A DNA stretch of 64,000 nucleotides from the NCBI GenBank assembly GCA_964291545.2, contig OZ219859.1, forward strand, positions 62,001 through 126,000. The letters are read 5' to 3'. Numbering within the stretch: the stretch's first letter is position 1; each line of letters starts with the position of its first letter. Positions 36,404 through 45,454 of the stretch are shown piece after piece. Made by a program: the position numbers and the translations under genes. Source of the stretch: G963667675 sp964291545. GTDB taxonomy: Bacteria; Chloroflexota; Dehalococcoidia; Lucifugimonadales; UBA3495. The notes beneath the pieces were generated by a model. The model was not told where the DNA came from and made no database searches. It was given only the letters and a program-made list of their open reading frames with translations.

Positions 36404-37147
36404 CTACGGCAGCAGCACCAGGTGCGCTTCTCTGGGGCCGTGGACGCCCACCACCAGGGTCTGTTCGATGTCGCCGGTGCGGCTGGGGCCCGTAACGAAG
36501 TTCAGGCAACTGCCCATGTCCCCGCCCTGGCTATGGTATTTCAATCGGCGCAACAGGAAGAGATCGTCCAGGCTCTCTACTATATCTTCCGGCCGCACCA
36601 AAACCAAGTGCACCGGCGGCGCCAGCGAGACCAGGCGGCTCAATCCCCGGCGGGCCGCCAGCGCAACCGAGCCCGTTTCGGCAACGGCGTAGTCCGCCCC
36701 CGTGATCGACATCCCGGCGGCGGCGATTTCCTGCCGCAGACTCTCTCTGCTCCGGTCCTCGTCCTGGGCCGCGGTGGTCACTGTCAGCCCCTGGGCCTCC
36801 AGGGCTGCGTCTACCGCGAGGCCGTCGAACACCGGCTGGGCGGAGCGGACCACGCTTTCCACGCCCATAGTTGAGGCAACTGAAACGACGTGCTCCAGGG
36901 CCTCCTGGTATCCCGCCGCCTGATGGACCCGCCAGCCGCCGCGGCCTGCCGAAAAAGCCAGTTTCTCCGCCAGTGTGGCGGGGTCCTCGGCCAACCGTCT
37001 CCGCACCTCGGCCGCCTGGGCTTCCAGGTCTGCCAGGCGTTCTTGCAACCGGGGATAGCCGGGGTCCGGCGGAAACTTGTCCCGGCCCAACGCCCGCCGC
37101 ACCGATTGCAGGAACTCCTCTTTTGGTACTCCCACGGGAACCGCCAT
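36404..37147 (-). CDS. lutC: Lactate utilization protein C
   Basis: LutC is the small DUF162-domain subunit of the LutABC L-lactate oxidation complex. Seen are AGMSITGADYAVAETGSVALA and PPVHLVLVRPEDIV, the LutB/LutC shared segments, and no Fe-S cluster motifs. ATG 37147 follows the lutB stop almost at once, so the operon order is lutA-lutB-lutC. Length of 247 residues is ordinary. Confidence 0.93.
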   Translation of the reverse strand: MAVPVGVPKEEFLQSVRRALGRDKFPPDPGYPRLQERLADLEAQAAEVRRRLAEDPATLAEKLAFSAGRGGWRVHQAAGYQEALEHVVSVASTMGVESVVRSAQPVFDGLAVDAALEAQGLTVTTAAQDEDRSRESLRQEIAAAGMSITGADYAVAETGSVALAARRGLSRLVSLAPPVHLVLVRPEDIVESLDDLFLLRRLKYHSQGGDMGSCLNFVTGPSRTGDIEQTLVVGVHGPREAHLVLLP

Positions 37148-37148
37148 G

Positions 37149-38630
37149 CTAGTCGTTTCCTCCCCGCTTCCGAGCCTGTTCCCTGCGCCATATTTCGCGG
37201 AAGGTCTGGGGCGGCATCGCCGGCAAGTCCCTGGACCTGGTCCAGCGAGACAGGGGCGGTAATGAGATCCTCTCGACCATCCGCTTGGTCTTTGAGAATG
37301 AAATGAACGGGGCCCATTGCAGCGGCTTTTGCAGCGTTCGTCCTGCCCGGAGGACCAGCGACAGCAGCCGCGGGCCGCCCATGATGCGGGCATAGCCGCG
37401 GGCAAGAAGGGACTCCATACTCCCCGCCGCTTTCCGCTCTGTGGACGTGCCTTCCGCCAGCTTGCTGCGAAGCTCCAGCAGCATTTTGGGAATGTTGATC
37501 TTGACCGGGCAGGCGTCCCGGCACGCGCCGCAAAGGGTGGAGGCGTAGGGCAAGTCCTTGGCCTGCTTCAGCCCCGTCAGCACCGGCGTGACCACGGCTC
37601 CGATGGGGCCGGGATACACCCAGCCGTAGGCGTGGCCCCCGACTTTACGGTACACCGGGCAGACGTTGAGGCAGGCCCCGCACCGGATGCAATGCAGCGC
37701 CTCCCGTAGCTCCTCGTCGGCCAGCAGCCGCGACCGGCCGTTGTCCACCAGCACCAGGTGGAACTCCTCCGGGCCGTCTTCGTCGTCGTCCCTCCGCGGC
37801 CCGCTGATCAGGCTTACGTAGCTGGTGAGGCGCTGGCCGGTGGCCGACCGGGGCAGCAGCCTGAGAAATAACGCCAGGTCCTGCAGCGACGGTATGACCT
37901 TCTCCATGCCGGCGATGCCCACGTGGATGCGGGGAGCCGAGGTGCAGAACCTGCCGTTGCCCTCGTTGCTGACGATGGCCAAACTCCCGGTCTCGGCCAC
38001 CAGGAAGTTTGCGCCGCTGATGCCCATGTCCGCCTCGAAGAACCTGTCCCTCAGCGTCTCCCTGGCGGCGCGGGCCATTGTCGGGATATCGTCGGTTGGA
38101 GGCAGCCCCAGGTTGTCGGTGAACAGACCGGACACGTCTTCCTTGGTCTTGTGGAGGGCCGGAGCAATGATGTGCGAAGGCGTCTCCCCGGCCATCTGGA
38201 TGATGTATTCCCCCAGGTCGGTCTCGTAGACGCGGACGCCCGACCCTTCCAGGACCGGGTTCAGGTCCAGTTCTTCGGACACCATGGACTTGCTCTTGAC
38301 GGCGACTTTTACCTGTCGGCTGCGGGCCAGTCCGGCTACGATCTCGTTGGCCTGGGCGGCGTCGCGGGCGAAGTGGACCTTGCCGCCGGACTTGATCACG
38401 TTGTCGTGCAGCATCTCCAGGTAGTAGTCCAGGTGGGCCAGGGTGTGGGCCTTGATTTGCTTCGCCTGGTCCCGCCACGCCTCCCAAGCCTGGGGCGTTA
38501 CTTCATCGACGGCCGCCAACCGCTCGGCGTCGAAACCCGATCCCACCCGGCGCAGGGCGCGCTGGAGCTGGGGATTGTCGATGGACAGGGTAGAGGCTTG
38601 TGAAAAGTCTTGGGTCGTGACCCGCGCCAT
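37149..38630 (-). CDS. lutB: Lactate utilization iron-sulfur protein LutB
   Basis: Two [4Fe-4S] motifs are visible: CIRCGACLNVCP and CGACRDACP near the middle-to-end of the chain. The first half has the DUF162 domain shared with LutC (MGISGANFLVAETGSLAIVSNEGNGR). 493 residues, matching LutB/YkgF. It passes electrons from lactate oxidation. Sits between lutA (56-nt gap) and lutC. Confidence 0.94.
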   Translation of the reverse strand: MARVTTQDFSQASTLSIDNPQLQRALRRVGSGFDAERLAAVDEVTPQAWEAWRDQAKQIKAHTLAHLDYYLEMLHDNVIKSGGKVHFARDAAQANEIVAGLARSRQVKVAVKSKSMVSEELDLNPVLEGSGVRVYETDLGEYIIQMAGETPSHIIAPALHKTKEDVSGLFTDNLGLPPTDDIPTMARAARETLRDRFFEADMGISGANFLVAETGSLAIVSNEGNGRFCTSAPRIHVGIAGMEKVIPSLQDLALFLRLLPRSATGQRLTSYVSLISGPRRDDDEDGPEEFHLVLVDNGRSRLLADEELREALHCIRCGACLNVCPVYRKVGGHAYGWVYPGPIGAVVTPVLTGLKQAKDLPYASTLCGACRDACPVKINIPKMLLELRSKLAEGTSTERKAAGSMESLLARGYARIMGGPRLLSLVLRAGRTLQKPLQWAPFISFSKTKRMVERISLPPLSRWTRSRDLPAMPPQTFREIWRREQARKRGGND

Positions 38631-38686
38631 CGTCTAAAAGCCCTCGAAGTATTGGGATATAGATGCGGTCGTCATGAGGGGCAGCG

Positions 38687-39442
38687 CTACGGCGCAGGAT
38701 CGCCGGCCGATTGCCCGTCCAGGACTTGGGCTAGGTGGCAGACCCTTATGCTGGACCCCTGGCGGCTGAGGGCCCCTTCTATGTTCATCAGGCAGCCCAT
38801 GTCGCAGGAAACCAGAGTGTCCGCGCCCGACTCAATGATGCTGGATACCTTGTCGGCTAGCATGGCTTCCGAAATGTGGGGGAACTTTACGGCGAAGGTC
38901 CCTCCGAACCCGCAGCAGGTGTCCGCCTGGGACAGTGGGCGCAACTCGAGGTCTTGGACGCTTCCCAGAAGTTCCAGGGGCTCATCCCTGACCTGGGCCT
39001 CCCGCAGCATGTGGCAACTGGGGTGATAGGCCGCCGCGCCCTGGTATTGGGCCCCTGCGTCGGTCACTCCCAGCACCTTGACCAGGAACTCCGAGAACTC
39101 GTAGACCCGACTCGATAAGTCGTTAGCCTGCCGGGACAGCTCAGGGTCGCCGCGAAACAGGTCACGGTAAAAGACCCGCATCATGGCGGTGCAGGAGCCG
39201 GAGGGTACCACAACGTAGCCGTCGCCCTGAAAGGCCCGCAGGACCCTCTCCGCCAGCTTGCCGGCCTCCCTGGTGAAGCCCGAGTTGTACAGGGGCTGGC
39301 CGCAGCAGGTCTGCCCCATGGGAAAGTCCACCTCTACGCCAAGGCGGCGCAGGGTGTTGACCACGCTCACCCCCACTTGGGGATAGAACTGGTCTATGAT
39401 GCAGGTTACGAAAAGCGTGGCTTTGGTCTTGTCGGCGGGCAT
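38687..39442 (-). CDS. lutA: Lactate utilization protein A (Cys-rich CCG protein)
   Basis: Two CCG domains are visible: TCCGQPLYNSGF with an early CIIDQF Cys, and CHMLRE paired with TCCGFGGTFAVKFP. These bind a non-cubane Fe-S cluster as in GlcF/HdrB. 251 residues, usual for LutA. First gene of the lut operon, divergent from the Tag-like gene across a 151-nt gap. Confidence 0.93.
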   Translation of the reverse strand: MPADKTKATLFVTCIIDQFYPQVGVSVVNTLRRLGVEVDFPMGQTCCGQPLYNSGFTREAGKLAERVLRAFQGDGYVVVPSGSCTAMMRVFYRDLFRGDPELSRQANDLSSRVYEFSEFLVKVLGVTDAGAQYQGAAAYHPSCHMLREAQVRDEPLELLGSVQDLELRPLSQADTCCGFGGTFAVKFPHISEAMLADKVSSIIESGADTLVSCDMGCLMNIEGALSRQGSSIRVCHLAQVLDGQSAGDPAP

Positions 39443-39550
39443 CGGGCGGGCGTGAGGAAGCGGAATTGGTCTGACTGGACTGACAAGCTAGGGTAGCAGA
39501 CCGGTATGATGGTGGCAACCGGCGGGCTGCGGGCGGAGGGCGGCCGCGGT

Positions 39551-39556
39551 ATAGTG
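39551..39556 (+). promoter_or_regulatory. -10 box upstream of the Tag-like gene
   Basis: TATAGT lies 37 nt before ATG 39594 in the divergent lutA/Tag-like gap; no clear -35. Confidence 0.35.
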
Positions 39557-39593
39557 GGGACTGCGGAATCCGGCGCGAATCGAGAGGACGGCA

Positions 39594-40094
39594 ATGACGG
39601 CAAACGAGGGACCATGTAAGGAAACGCCCCAGCGAGACTCGATGGCCTCGCTGGAAGAGTGGTACTCCAATGAGATTTGGGGCAAGCGGGCTGGCAGCGA
39701 TGACTCCCTGTTCGAGAATATGGGCCTGCAGGTGTTCCAGGCGGGCTTGACCTGGCGGATGATACTGGCCCGCCGGGATGCCTTCCGCGCCGCGTTCGAC
39801 AATTGGAACATCGACGCAGTGGCGGCAATGGGGCCGCCAAACGTGGAGGCGCTGGTCCAAGACGCAGCGATAATCCGCAACCGCAAGAAGATAGAGGCCT
39901 GCATCGAGAACGCCCGCATCATCCAGGGACTCCGGCGGGAGCACGGGTCGTTTTGCGACTGGTTCTACCACGCGCTGGAGGGGGATAGCCTGCCGGAACT
40001 CCAGAAGGCGCTGCGCTCCACGTTCAAGTTCATGGGGCCGGAGATCGCCCGCATGTGGCTGATGGCCGCGGGCCGTATCGGCCACGGGGACTGA
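39594..40094 (+). CDS. DNA-3-methyladenine glycosylase I-like protein without the zinc snap
   Basis: 166 residues. EIWG, GLQVFQAGLTWRMILARRDAFRAAF and VEALVQDAAIIRNRKKIEACIENARI match the helix-hairpin-helix core of Tag, as does STFKFMGPE. Tag normally binds zinc through an N-terminal Cys, a His before NEWG and a His/Cys pair near the end. Here the segment reads YSNEIWG (His missing) and the chain ends GRIGHGD (no C-terminal Cys). It may still recognise damaged bases, but activity is uncertain. Confidence 0.8.
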   Translation: MTANEGPCKETPQRDSMASLEEWYSNEIWGKRAGSDDSLFENMGLQVFQAGLTWRMILARRDAFRAAFDNWNIDAVAAMGPPNVEALVQDAAIIRNRKKIEACIENARIIQGLRREHGSFCDWFYHALEGDSLPELQKALRSTFKFMGPEIARMWLMAAGRIGHGD

Positions 40095-40161
40095 CCGCTC
40101 CACCGCGCCGCGTACCAGGGCAACGTAGCCGGGCGGCGTCCCCGCCGGGCTTCCACGGGAC

Positions 40162-40190
40162 TTGAAGCCTTCCCGTAGCCAAGCTACACT
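40162..40190 (+). promoter_or_regulatory. Promoter of the LsrF-like gene
   Basis: TTGAAG (40162-40167), 17 nt, TACACT (40185-40190). The transcript would start ~40 nt before ATG 40240. Confidence 0.5.
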
Positions 40191-40239
40191 GACACGCGAA
40201 GTTACACTATCCTGGCGATTAGAGAATTGGGGGTTCCGC

Positions 40240-41058
40240 ATGGACTGGGGAATGGAAAACCGGATGAGGCAGTTGATTCAGGCAGACGGCCATTGCATGT
40301 TCCTGCCCATCGACCACGGGTACTTCATGGGCCCTACCAACAGCTTGGAGGAGCCCGGCAAGACGATAGCGCCGCTCCTGCCCTATTCCGACGCCCTCTT
40401 CGCCACCCGCGGCGTAGTGCGTTCTGCCGTAGACCCCAATAACGCCAAGCCGCTGATTCTCAGGGTCTCCGGCGGCACCAGCATGGTGGGCGGCGACCTG
40501 GCCAACGAGGGGCTGACCACCTGCATGGAAGAGGCCATCCGCCTGAACGCGTCGGCGGTTGGCATTTCGGTATTCATCGGGTCGGAATACGAACGCCAGT
40601 CATTGCTGAACCTGGGCAAGCTGGTGGACGAGGGTGAGAAGTACGGCATCCCGGTAATGGCGGTCACCGCCGTGGGCCGGGAGTTGGAGCAGCGTGAGTC
40701 CCGGTACCTGGCCCTGTGCTGCCGCATCACGGCCGAACTGGGGGCCAGGGTGGTAAAGACCTATTGGTGCCCCGACGGCTTCGACAAGGTCGTAACCGGC
40801 TGCCCGGTGCCGGTGGTCATGGCCGGTGGGCCCCAGGCCGACTCCGAGTTGCAGGTGCTGGACTTTGTGCACGACGGCATGCAGCAGGGCGCCATCGGCA
40901 TCAACCTGGGCCGGAACATCTGGCAAAGCGAGCACCCCGTCCCCATGATCCGGGCCCTGCGCCACATCGTCCACGAAAACGGCTCGGTCCAGGAAGCCCG
41001 GGAGATATTCAGGAGTCTCGTCACCACCCAAGCGACTCTTACGGCTGCTCCTGTCTGA
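40240..41058 (+). CDS. Class I aldolase of the LsrF type
   Basis: 272 residues. Long stretches parallel E. coli LsrF: DWGMENRMR, MFLPIDHGYFMGPT, APLLPYSDALFATRGVVRS, VGISVFIGSEYERQS, VVKTYW (Schiff-base Lys near residue 173) and NLGRNIWQSEHPVPM. LsrF is a thiolase acting on phospho-AI-2 product. No lsr transport, kinase or regulator gene accompanies it, so another dihydroxyacetone-phosphate-like substrate is likely. The N-terminus is ~30 residues shorter than LsrF. Followed by a zinc alcohol dehydrogenase 105 nt downstream. Confidence 0.88.
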   Translation: MDWGMENRMRQLIQADGHCMFLPIDHGYFMGPTNSLEEPGKTIAPLLPYSDALFATRGVVRSAVDPNNAKPLILRVSGGTSMVGGDLANEGLTTCMEEAIRLNASAVGISVFIGSEYERQSLLNLGKLVDEGEKYGIPVMAVTAVGRELEQRESRYLALCCRITAELGARVVKTYWCPDGFDKVVTGCPVPVVMAGGPQADSELQVLDFVHDGMQQGAIGINLGRNIWQSEHPVPMIRALRHIVHENGSVQEAREIFRSLVTTQATLTAAPV

Positions 41059-41163
41059 TCTTCCGCCGCCGGGCCTTGCATCCCTGGTCCGTGACTGCAG
41101 ATAGCCCAGCCGTCCGGGTGATAGACTCCAACTGCCCCAACGCTGCCTGAGAGGGTACCCAAC

Positions 41164-42192
41164 TTGCGCGTGGCAATGTACTACAACAACCGGGACGTGC
41201 GTCTGGAGGAGATGCCGGCCCCGGCCATCGGCCCCGGCGAGTTGCTGCTGCAGGTGGAGGCCAGCGGCCTCTGCGGCAGCGACGTGATGGAGTGGTACCG
41301 CATCGAGAGGGCCCCGTTAGTACTGGGGCACGAGGTTGCCGGCGTGGTGGCCCAGGTGGGCGAGGGCGTGGACCGCTTCGAAGAGGGCGACCGGGCGGTG
41401 GTCACCCACCACGTGCCCTGCAATGCCTGCCGGTACTGCCTGAGCGGGCACCACACCGTCTGCGACACCCTGCACCACACCAGTTTCGATCCCGGCGGCC
41501 TGGCCGAGTTCCTGAGGGTACCGGCGATCAACGTCGACCGGGGAGTGTTTCCCGTGCCGGACCACGTGTCGCTGGACGAGGCGGCCTTTACCGAGCCCCT
41601 GGCCTGCGTGCTCCGGGGCCAGAGGCGGGCGGACCTGCAACCAGGCCAGACGGTGCTGGTGCTGGGCAGCGGCCTCACCGGGATGCTCCACGTCGACCTG
41701 GCCCGGAGCCTGGGAGCGGGCCGGATACTTGCCACCGACCTGTCGGAGTACCGGCTGGAGGCGGCCCGCCGGTTTGGGGCCGACGTCACCATCCCCGCCG
41801 ACGAGGACGTGCCCGCGCGGGTGCGCGAGGCCAACGGCGGGCGATTAGCCGACCTGGTTATCGTCTGCACCGGGGCACCGCCTGCGTTGCAGCAGGCCCT
41901 GGAATCCGTGGACCGGGGCGGCACGGTGCTCTTCTTCGCCCCGACTCAGCCGGGCGTGTCTATCCCGGTTTCGGTGAACGACGTTTTCTTTCGCAACGAC
42001 GTGACCCTGACGACGACGTATGCGGGCAGCCCGGCCGACCTGGCCACGGCGCTGGACTTGATCGCGTCCGGCCGGGTGCGGGTGGGCGAGATGATAACCC
42101 ACCGGCTGGGCCTGGCCGAGGCCGCGCTGGGTTTCAAGCTGACGGCCGACGCCCAGGACTCGCTGAAGGTCATCATCCAGCCGCAGAAGTAG
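41164..42192 (+). CDS. Zinc-dependent alcohol/polyol dehydrogenase
   Basis: 342-residue MDR-family enzyme. Catalytic Cys in SGLCGSDV, GHEVAGVVAQVGEGV, structural zinc Cys cluster CNACRYCLSGHHTVC and NAD(P) fold VLVLGSGLTGMLHVDLA are visible. The closest pattern is sorbitol/threonine dehydrogenase. TTG 41164 preceded by GAGGG is chosen over ATG 41176 because it keeps the normal first strand. Substrate unknown. Confidence 0.9.
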   Translation: MRVAMYYNNRDVRLEEMPAPAIGPGELLLQVEASGLCGSDVMEWYRIERAPLVLGHEVAGVVAQVGEGVDRFEEGDRAVVTHHVPCNACRYCLSGHHTVCDTLHHTSFDPGGLAEFLRVPAINVDRGVFPVPDHVSLDEAAFTEPLACVLRGQRRADLQPGQTVLVLGSGLTGMLHVDLARSLGAGRILATDLSEYRLEAARRFGADVTIPADEDVPARVREANGGRLADLVIVCTGAPPALQQALESVDRGGTVLFFAPTQPGVSIPVSVNDVFFRNDVTLTTTYAGSPADLATALDLIASGRVRVGEMITHRLGLAEAALGFKLTADAQDSLKVIIQPQK

Positions 42193-42194
42193 CG

Positions 42195-43055
42195 CTACAG
42201 CCCCGCCAGAAGGTCGGCGTCTTTGCCGGCGTCCCCGGGCGCGGCCAGGGCAAAGTATTCCGTGCTCATGGACTCCCGCAGCAGGTGCTCGGGCAACTGG
42301 GAAAATGGGCCGTTGGGGTCTATCTGGGTGCGGTGGCAGTTCAGAGACTGGATCTTCACTTCCACGTAGGCTGAGACGTCGACCACGGTGGTCACCAGTT
42401 CGTCCGGCGTGCCGATGGTCTCCACTTCCTGGCTGGCGAAGGGCGGGGTGATGCCCGCGTCGATCATCTGCTGCCACATCCGGCGGAAGTTGCTGCGGGG
42501 GAAGCAGACCCAGTAGAGCAGCCGGGGCTGCCAGGGCGCGGTGCCGGCATCGACGCCGGGTGCGTAGCCGGGGTCGGCGGCTAGGGGAAATGCCTCGGTC
42601 ACGTGCCGCTGCATGGTCACGTGGTCGGGATGGCCGTAGCCTCCGGTGGGGTCGTGGGTCAGCACCACGTCGGGTCTGGTTTCCCGCATGACTTCCACTA
42701 TCTGGGCTACGACCCGGCTTGGCTCCGCCTGGAGCAGGGACTCGGGATGGTCGTTGTCCCCGGTGCCCTGCATGCCGGAGTCACGGTAGCCCAGGAACCG
42801 GACGTCGGCGATGCCGGTCACGTCCATGGCCCGGTGCATCTCTGCGCGGCGGACCTGGCCCAACGTTTCGGGGGTTGCCAGGTTTGGGTCGCTGATCTCG
42901 CCCACGTCGCCGTTGGTGGCGCAAATCATGGTAATCCGGGCGCCCCGGTCGGCCAGCATGGCCAATAGGCCGCCGCAGCCGAAACCCTCGTCGTCGGGAT
43001 GGCCGAAGGCGGCCAGCACGGACAGGTGGCTTAGGTCAGGTGATGGGCCGGGCAC
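42195..43055 (-). CDS. PIG-L family N-deacetylase
   Basis: LAAFGHPDDEGFGCGGLLAML holds the P-[D/H]-D metal motif; THDPTGGYGHPDH supplies the second His set. The family removes N-acetyl from GlcNAc-type conjugates (as in mycothiol, bacillithiol and lincosamide routes). I chose GTG 43055, which has AAGGAG upstream, because the longer reading has a low-quality Pro/Gly-rich head. It overlaps the small HicB-like gene by ~25 bp. About 286 residues. Confidence 0.88.
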   Translation of the reverse strand: MPGPSPDLSHLSVLAAFGHPDDEGFGCGGLLAMLADRGARITMICATNGDVGEISDPNLATPETLGQVRRAEMHRAMDVTGIADVRFLGYRDSGMQGTGDNDHPESLLQAEPSRVVAQIVEVMRETRPDVVLTHDPTGGYGHPDHVTMQRHVTEAFPLAADPGYAPGVDAGTAPWQPRLLYWVCFPRSNFRRMWQQMIDAGITPPFASQEVETIGTPDELVTTVVDVSAYVEVKIQSLNCHRTQIDPNGPFSQLPEHLLRESMSTEYFALAAPGDAGKDADLLAGL

Positions 43056-43246
43056 GGCAGCGGCTCCTTGTCCTCTTGCAGGATTTCCAGGGCAGCGGAC
43101 GCAGCTCCCCGGATGCCGGTAAAGGCGCCCTCCGCTGTGTCGTCCAGGTGGCTCAGGTAGGGCAACTCGGCGCACAATCCGATGAACATGCCGTCATCGT
43201 CCGACCAAACGACGCGGTAGGTGTAGAGGTCCAGCAATTCAGCCAT
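43031..43246 (-). CDS. HicB-like small protein (truncated or antitoxin remnant)
   Basis: 71 residues: YTYRVVWSDDDGMFIGLCAELPYLSHLDDTAEGAFTGIR is a HicB strand pattern. It is very similar in layout to the complete HicB-RHH protein at 58672-59013 (YTYRVFWSEEDSAYIGLCAELPSMSHVDDT), but stops before any C-terminal DNA-binding RHH. No HicA toxin lies next to it; a short ORF just upstream (43239-43433) has no recognisable homologue. Probably a decayed antitoxin. Confidence 0.65.
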   Translation of the reverse strand: MAELLDLYTYRVVWSDDDGMFIGLCAELPYLSHLDDTAEGAFTGIRGAASAALEILQEDKEPLPCPAHHLT

Positions 43247-43396
43247 CGAGCGCCTCCAGCTTGTCTATGGCTTTCAGGACTTGCCTCACCTGGTATTCCT
43301 TGGCCATGCCCTTTCCGTGCTTAATCAGCAGCAGCAGCTCCAGCCTTGCACCGTTCGCACACGCCGTCCAAGTACAGGACTTCAGGTAAGAGCGTC

Positions 43397-43624
43397 TTAG
43401 CTTATGTTGTCGCCGGTGGGTGAACCGGTCCACACTTGCATCTGCCCGTTCAATAACAATTTAGCTCGCTTCTCATCCATCCAAGCACCCTCGAAGTTCA
43501 ATCTATCAACGTCAGTCCGCAGACCTTGGTGGTCGGTCAGTCGAGCCGCAAACTCGCACAAATTCCGCCTACTGATTCGGAGCAAGTTCTCGGCGTGTTG
43601 CTTTGAGACATTGATTATTTCCAT
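43397..43624 (-). CDS. Small protein of unknown function
   Basis: 75 residues (MEIINVSKQHAENLLRISRR...). GAGGAAGTGAT precedes the ATG, so translation is plausible. It has lower GC than its neighbours and no motif I recognise. It could be a spurious reading or a remnant. Confidence 0.4.
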   Translation of the reverse strand: MEIINVSKQHAENLLRISRRNLCEFAARLTDHQGLRTDVDRLNFEGAWMDEKRAKLLLNGQMQVWTGSPTGDNIS

Positions 43625-44085
43625 ATCACTTCCTCGGGTTGCCTTTGCTTTTGGCCAATTTGCCGCATAATTCCCAAATTTTTACCGGGGTTCCACTGAG
43701 TCCCATTTCGTCCCGTTTTGGAGGCTGCACTCGCGGGGCCGGCGGAAAATTAACTTCCACACCATTTCATCCCATTTCCTCTCATTTCGGTGCGCCGGCA
43801 GAATTGCGCCGCGCTTGGAGGGGCCTTTGGTCGTTGCGCGCCAAGAGCCGGGTCAGCCGGTTGGTTTGAGTACGGCTGCGTGATGTTGTCATAGATACCA
43901 TGGTAGGCGGCGTCTGCGAGTTTGGAAAGGGGGCAACTGTCATGAAAATTGCAAGTTGTTTTTGGCAGTCCGGGGTGACATAATACCCAAACCCCGTAAG
44001 GTTCGGGGCCTCAGGGCGTAGGCTCGTGGTATGCGGCGCCCAATCACAAACACCAAACCATACTAAATCCGCAGGTGACCCAAGA
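43625..44085. other. Noncoding region upstream of dnaN
   Basis: This 461-nt stretch has no gene I support. Pyrimidine-rich imperfect repeats of the form CCATTTC(A/G)TCCC(A/G)TTT lie at 43701-43721 and 43761-43790. CCCCG and CGGGG flank TAAGGTT at 43990-44010, a short hairpin in the dnaN leader. I find no DnaA box (TTATCCACA), so I do not call an origin. Confidence 0.6.
43957..43984 (+). promoter_or_regulatory. Candidate dnaN promoter
   Basis: TTGTTT (43957-43962), 16 nt, CATAAT (43979-43984) preceded by TGA. It would give a ~95-nt leader to dnaN. Confidence 0.45.
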
Positions 44086-45234
44086 ATGAAGATATCGTGC
44101 CTACAGGAAAATCTCAGCCGGGGCCTGGCCGTCGTCGGGCGGGCCGTCGCCACCAGGGCTACGCTGCCCGTCACCCAGAACGTCTTGCTCAGCGTCGACC
44201 AGTCGATGCTGAAGCTCTCCGCCACCAACCTGGAGATCGCCGTTACCACCTGGACGGGGGCGATGATCGAGGAAGAGGGGGCGGTGACCGTTCCGGCCCG
44301 GCTGTTGACCGAGTTCGTCAACGCCCTGCCCAACGACCGGATAGACCTGGAGTTGGAGCCGGGCAGCGGAGTCCTGAAGCTGAGCTGCGCCCGGTCCCAG
44401 GCCAACATCCACGGCACCGACGCCGGGGAGTTTCCGCCCATTCCCACCGTCGACGAGAACGTGGCGGCCCAGGTTGACCCGGCGGCGCTGAACACCGCCA
44501 TATCGCGGGTCGCCTTCGCCGCGGCCACCGAAGAGTCGCGGCCGGTGTTGACCGGCGTTGAGATGAAACTGGAGGGCGACCGCTTCAGCCTGGCCGCCGC
44601 CGACGGGTTCCGGCTGGCGGTGCACCACGGCTCGCTGGCGGCGCCGGTGGAGTCGGAAATCAAGGTCATAATACCGGCCCGGACGCTGAACGAACTTAAC
44701 CGCCTGCTGGCCGACCGGGAAGAGCCGGTGGAAATCATGATGGCCCCGGCCAAGGGACAGGTGTTGTTCCGGGTGAAGGGGGCCGAGACCGTCGAGGTGG
44801 TTTCCCAGCTACTTCAGGGATCGTTCCCCAACTACGAGCAGCTAATTCCAGAGCGGCACGACACCCGGACGATATTGGACCTGCCGGGCCTGCTGCGGGC
44901 GGTTCGTACCGCGGCGATATTCGCCCGGGACGGCAGCAACATCATCCGGCTGGAGATGACGCCCAACCCCTCAGGAGGCGACGGCGGGACCGTGGCCGTC
45001 TCCGCCCGATCCGAAGAGGTGGGGGACAACCGGGACGAGGTGGATGCAGATGGCATAGCCGGCGAGGCGGGAAAGATCGCCTTCAACAGCCGCTACCTGC
45101 TGGACGTGCTATCGGTCCTGGAGCGGGGCCAGATAGCCTTAGAAACCACCACTTCCTCCAGCCCCGGCGTCTTCAAGCCGGTGGACTCGGCGGACTACGT
45201 CCACGTGGTCATGCCCATGTTCGTGCAGTGGTAG
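44086..45234 (+). CDS. dnaN: DNA polymerase III beta subunit (sliding clamp)
   Basis: 382 residues. MKISCLQENLSRGLAVVGRAVATRATLPVTQNVLL is the clamp N-terminus; the three similar domains follow, with TEESRPVLTGVEMKLEGDRFSLAAADGFRLAVH in the second, and the chain ends YVHVVMPMFVQ, close to the VMPMRL-type clamp tail. ATG 44086 with AGGTGA upstream. It loads onto DNA to hold polymerases such as DnaE2, encoded 9 kb away. dnaA and recF are absent from the neighbourhood. Confidence 0.96.
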   Translation: MKISCLQENLSRGLAVVGRAVATRATLPVTQNVLLSVDQSMLKLSATNLEIAVTTWTGAMIEEEGAVTVPARLLTEFVNALPNDRIDLELEPGSGVLKLSCARSQANIHGTDAGEFPPIPTVDENVAAQVDPAALNTAISRVAFAAATEESRPVLTGVEMKLEGDRFSLAAADGFRLAVHHGSLAAPVESEIKVIIPARTLNELNRLLADREEPVEIMMAPAKGQVLFRVKGAETVEVVSQLLQGSFPNYEQLIPERHDTRTILDLPGLLRAVRTAAIFARDGSNIIRLEMTPNPSGGDGGTVAVSARSEEVGDNRDEVDADGIAGEAGKIAFNSRYLLDVLSVLERGQIALETTTSSSPGVFKPVDSADYVHVVMPMFVQW

Positions 45235-45454
45235 GAGCGCTCCTGAGTTACTGCGCTTTGACCTACTGGGCCTGAGCGAAGACGCGGTTGCGCCCATAGC
45301 GAGGAAACGCACCCTGCTGGCTAGCGAACCGTCTATACGCGGGTCGAAGAAGGCGGAGGTGGCTGGGTGACTAACTTGGCCATAAAGTTGAGTTTGGGAC
45401 TGGGTTGTTTGCATCGAAGCGATATTTCCATTGGGGGTCGAGGCCGCACGCCTA

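Noticed and set aside
43239..43433. HicA toxin upstream of the HicB-like remnant
   Set aside because: The 64-residue frame has no GSGH motif and no HicA fold features; at best a fragment.
43625..44085. Replication origin next to dnaN
   Set aside because: No DnaA boxes, no dnaA, and the repeats are not AT-rich iterons; kept only as a low-interest finding.
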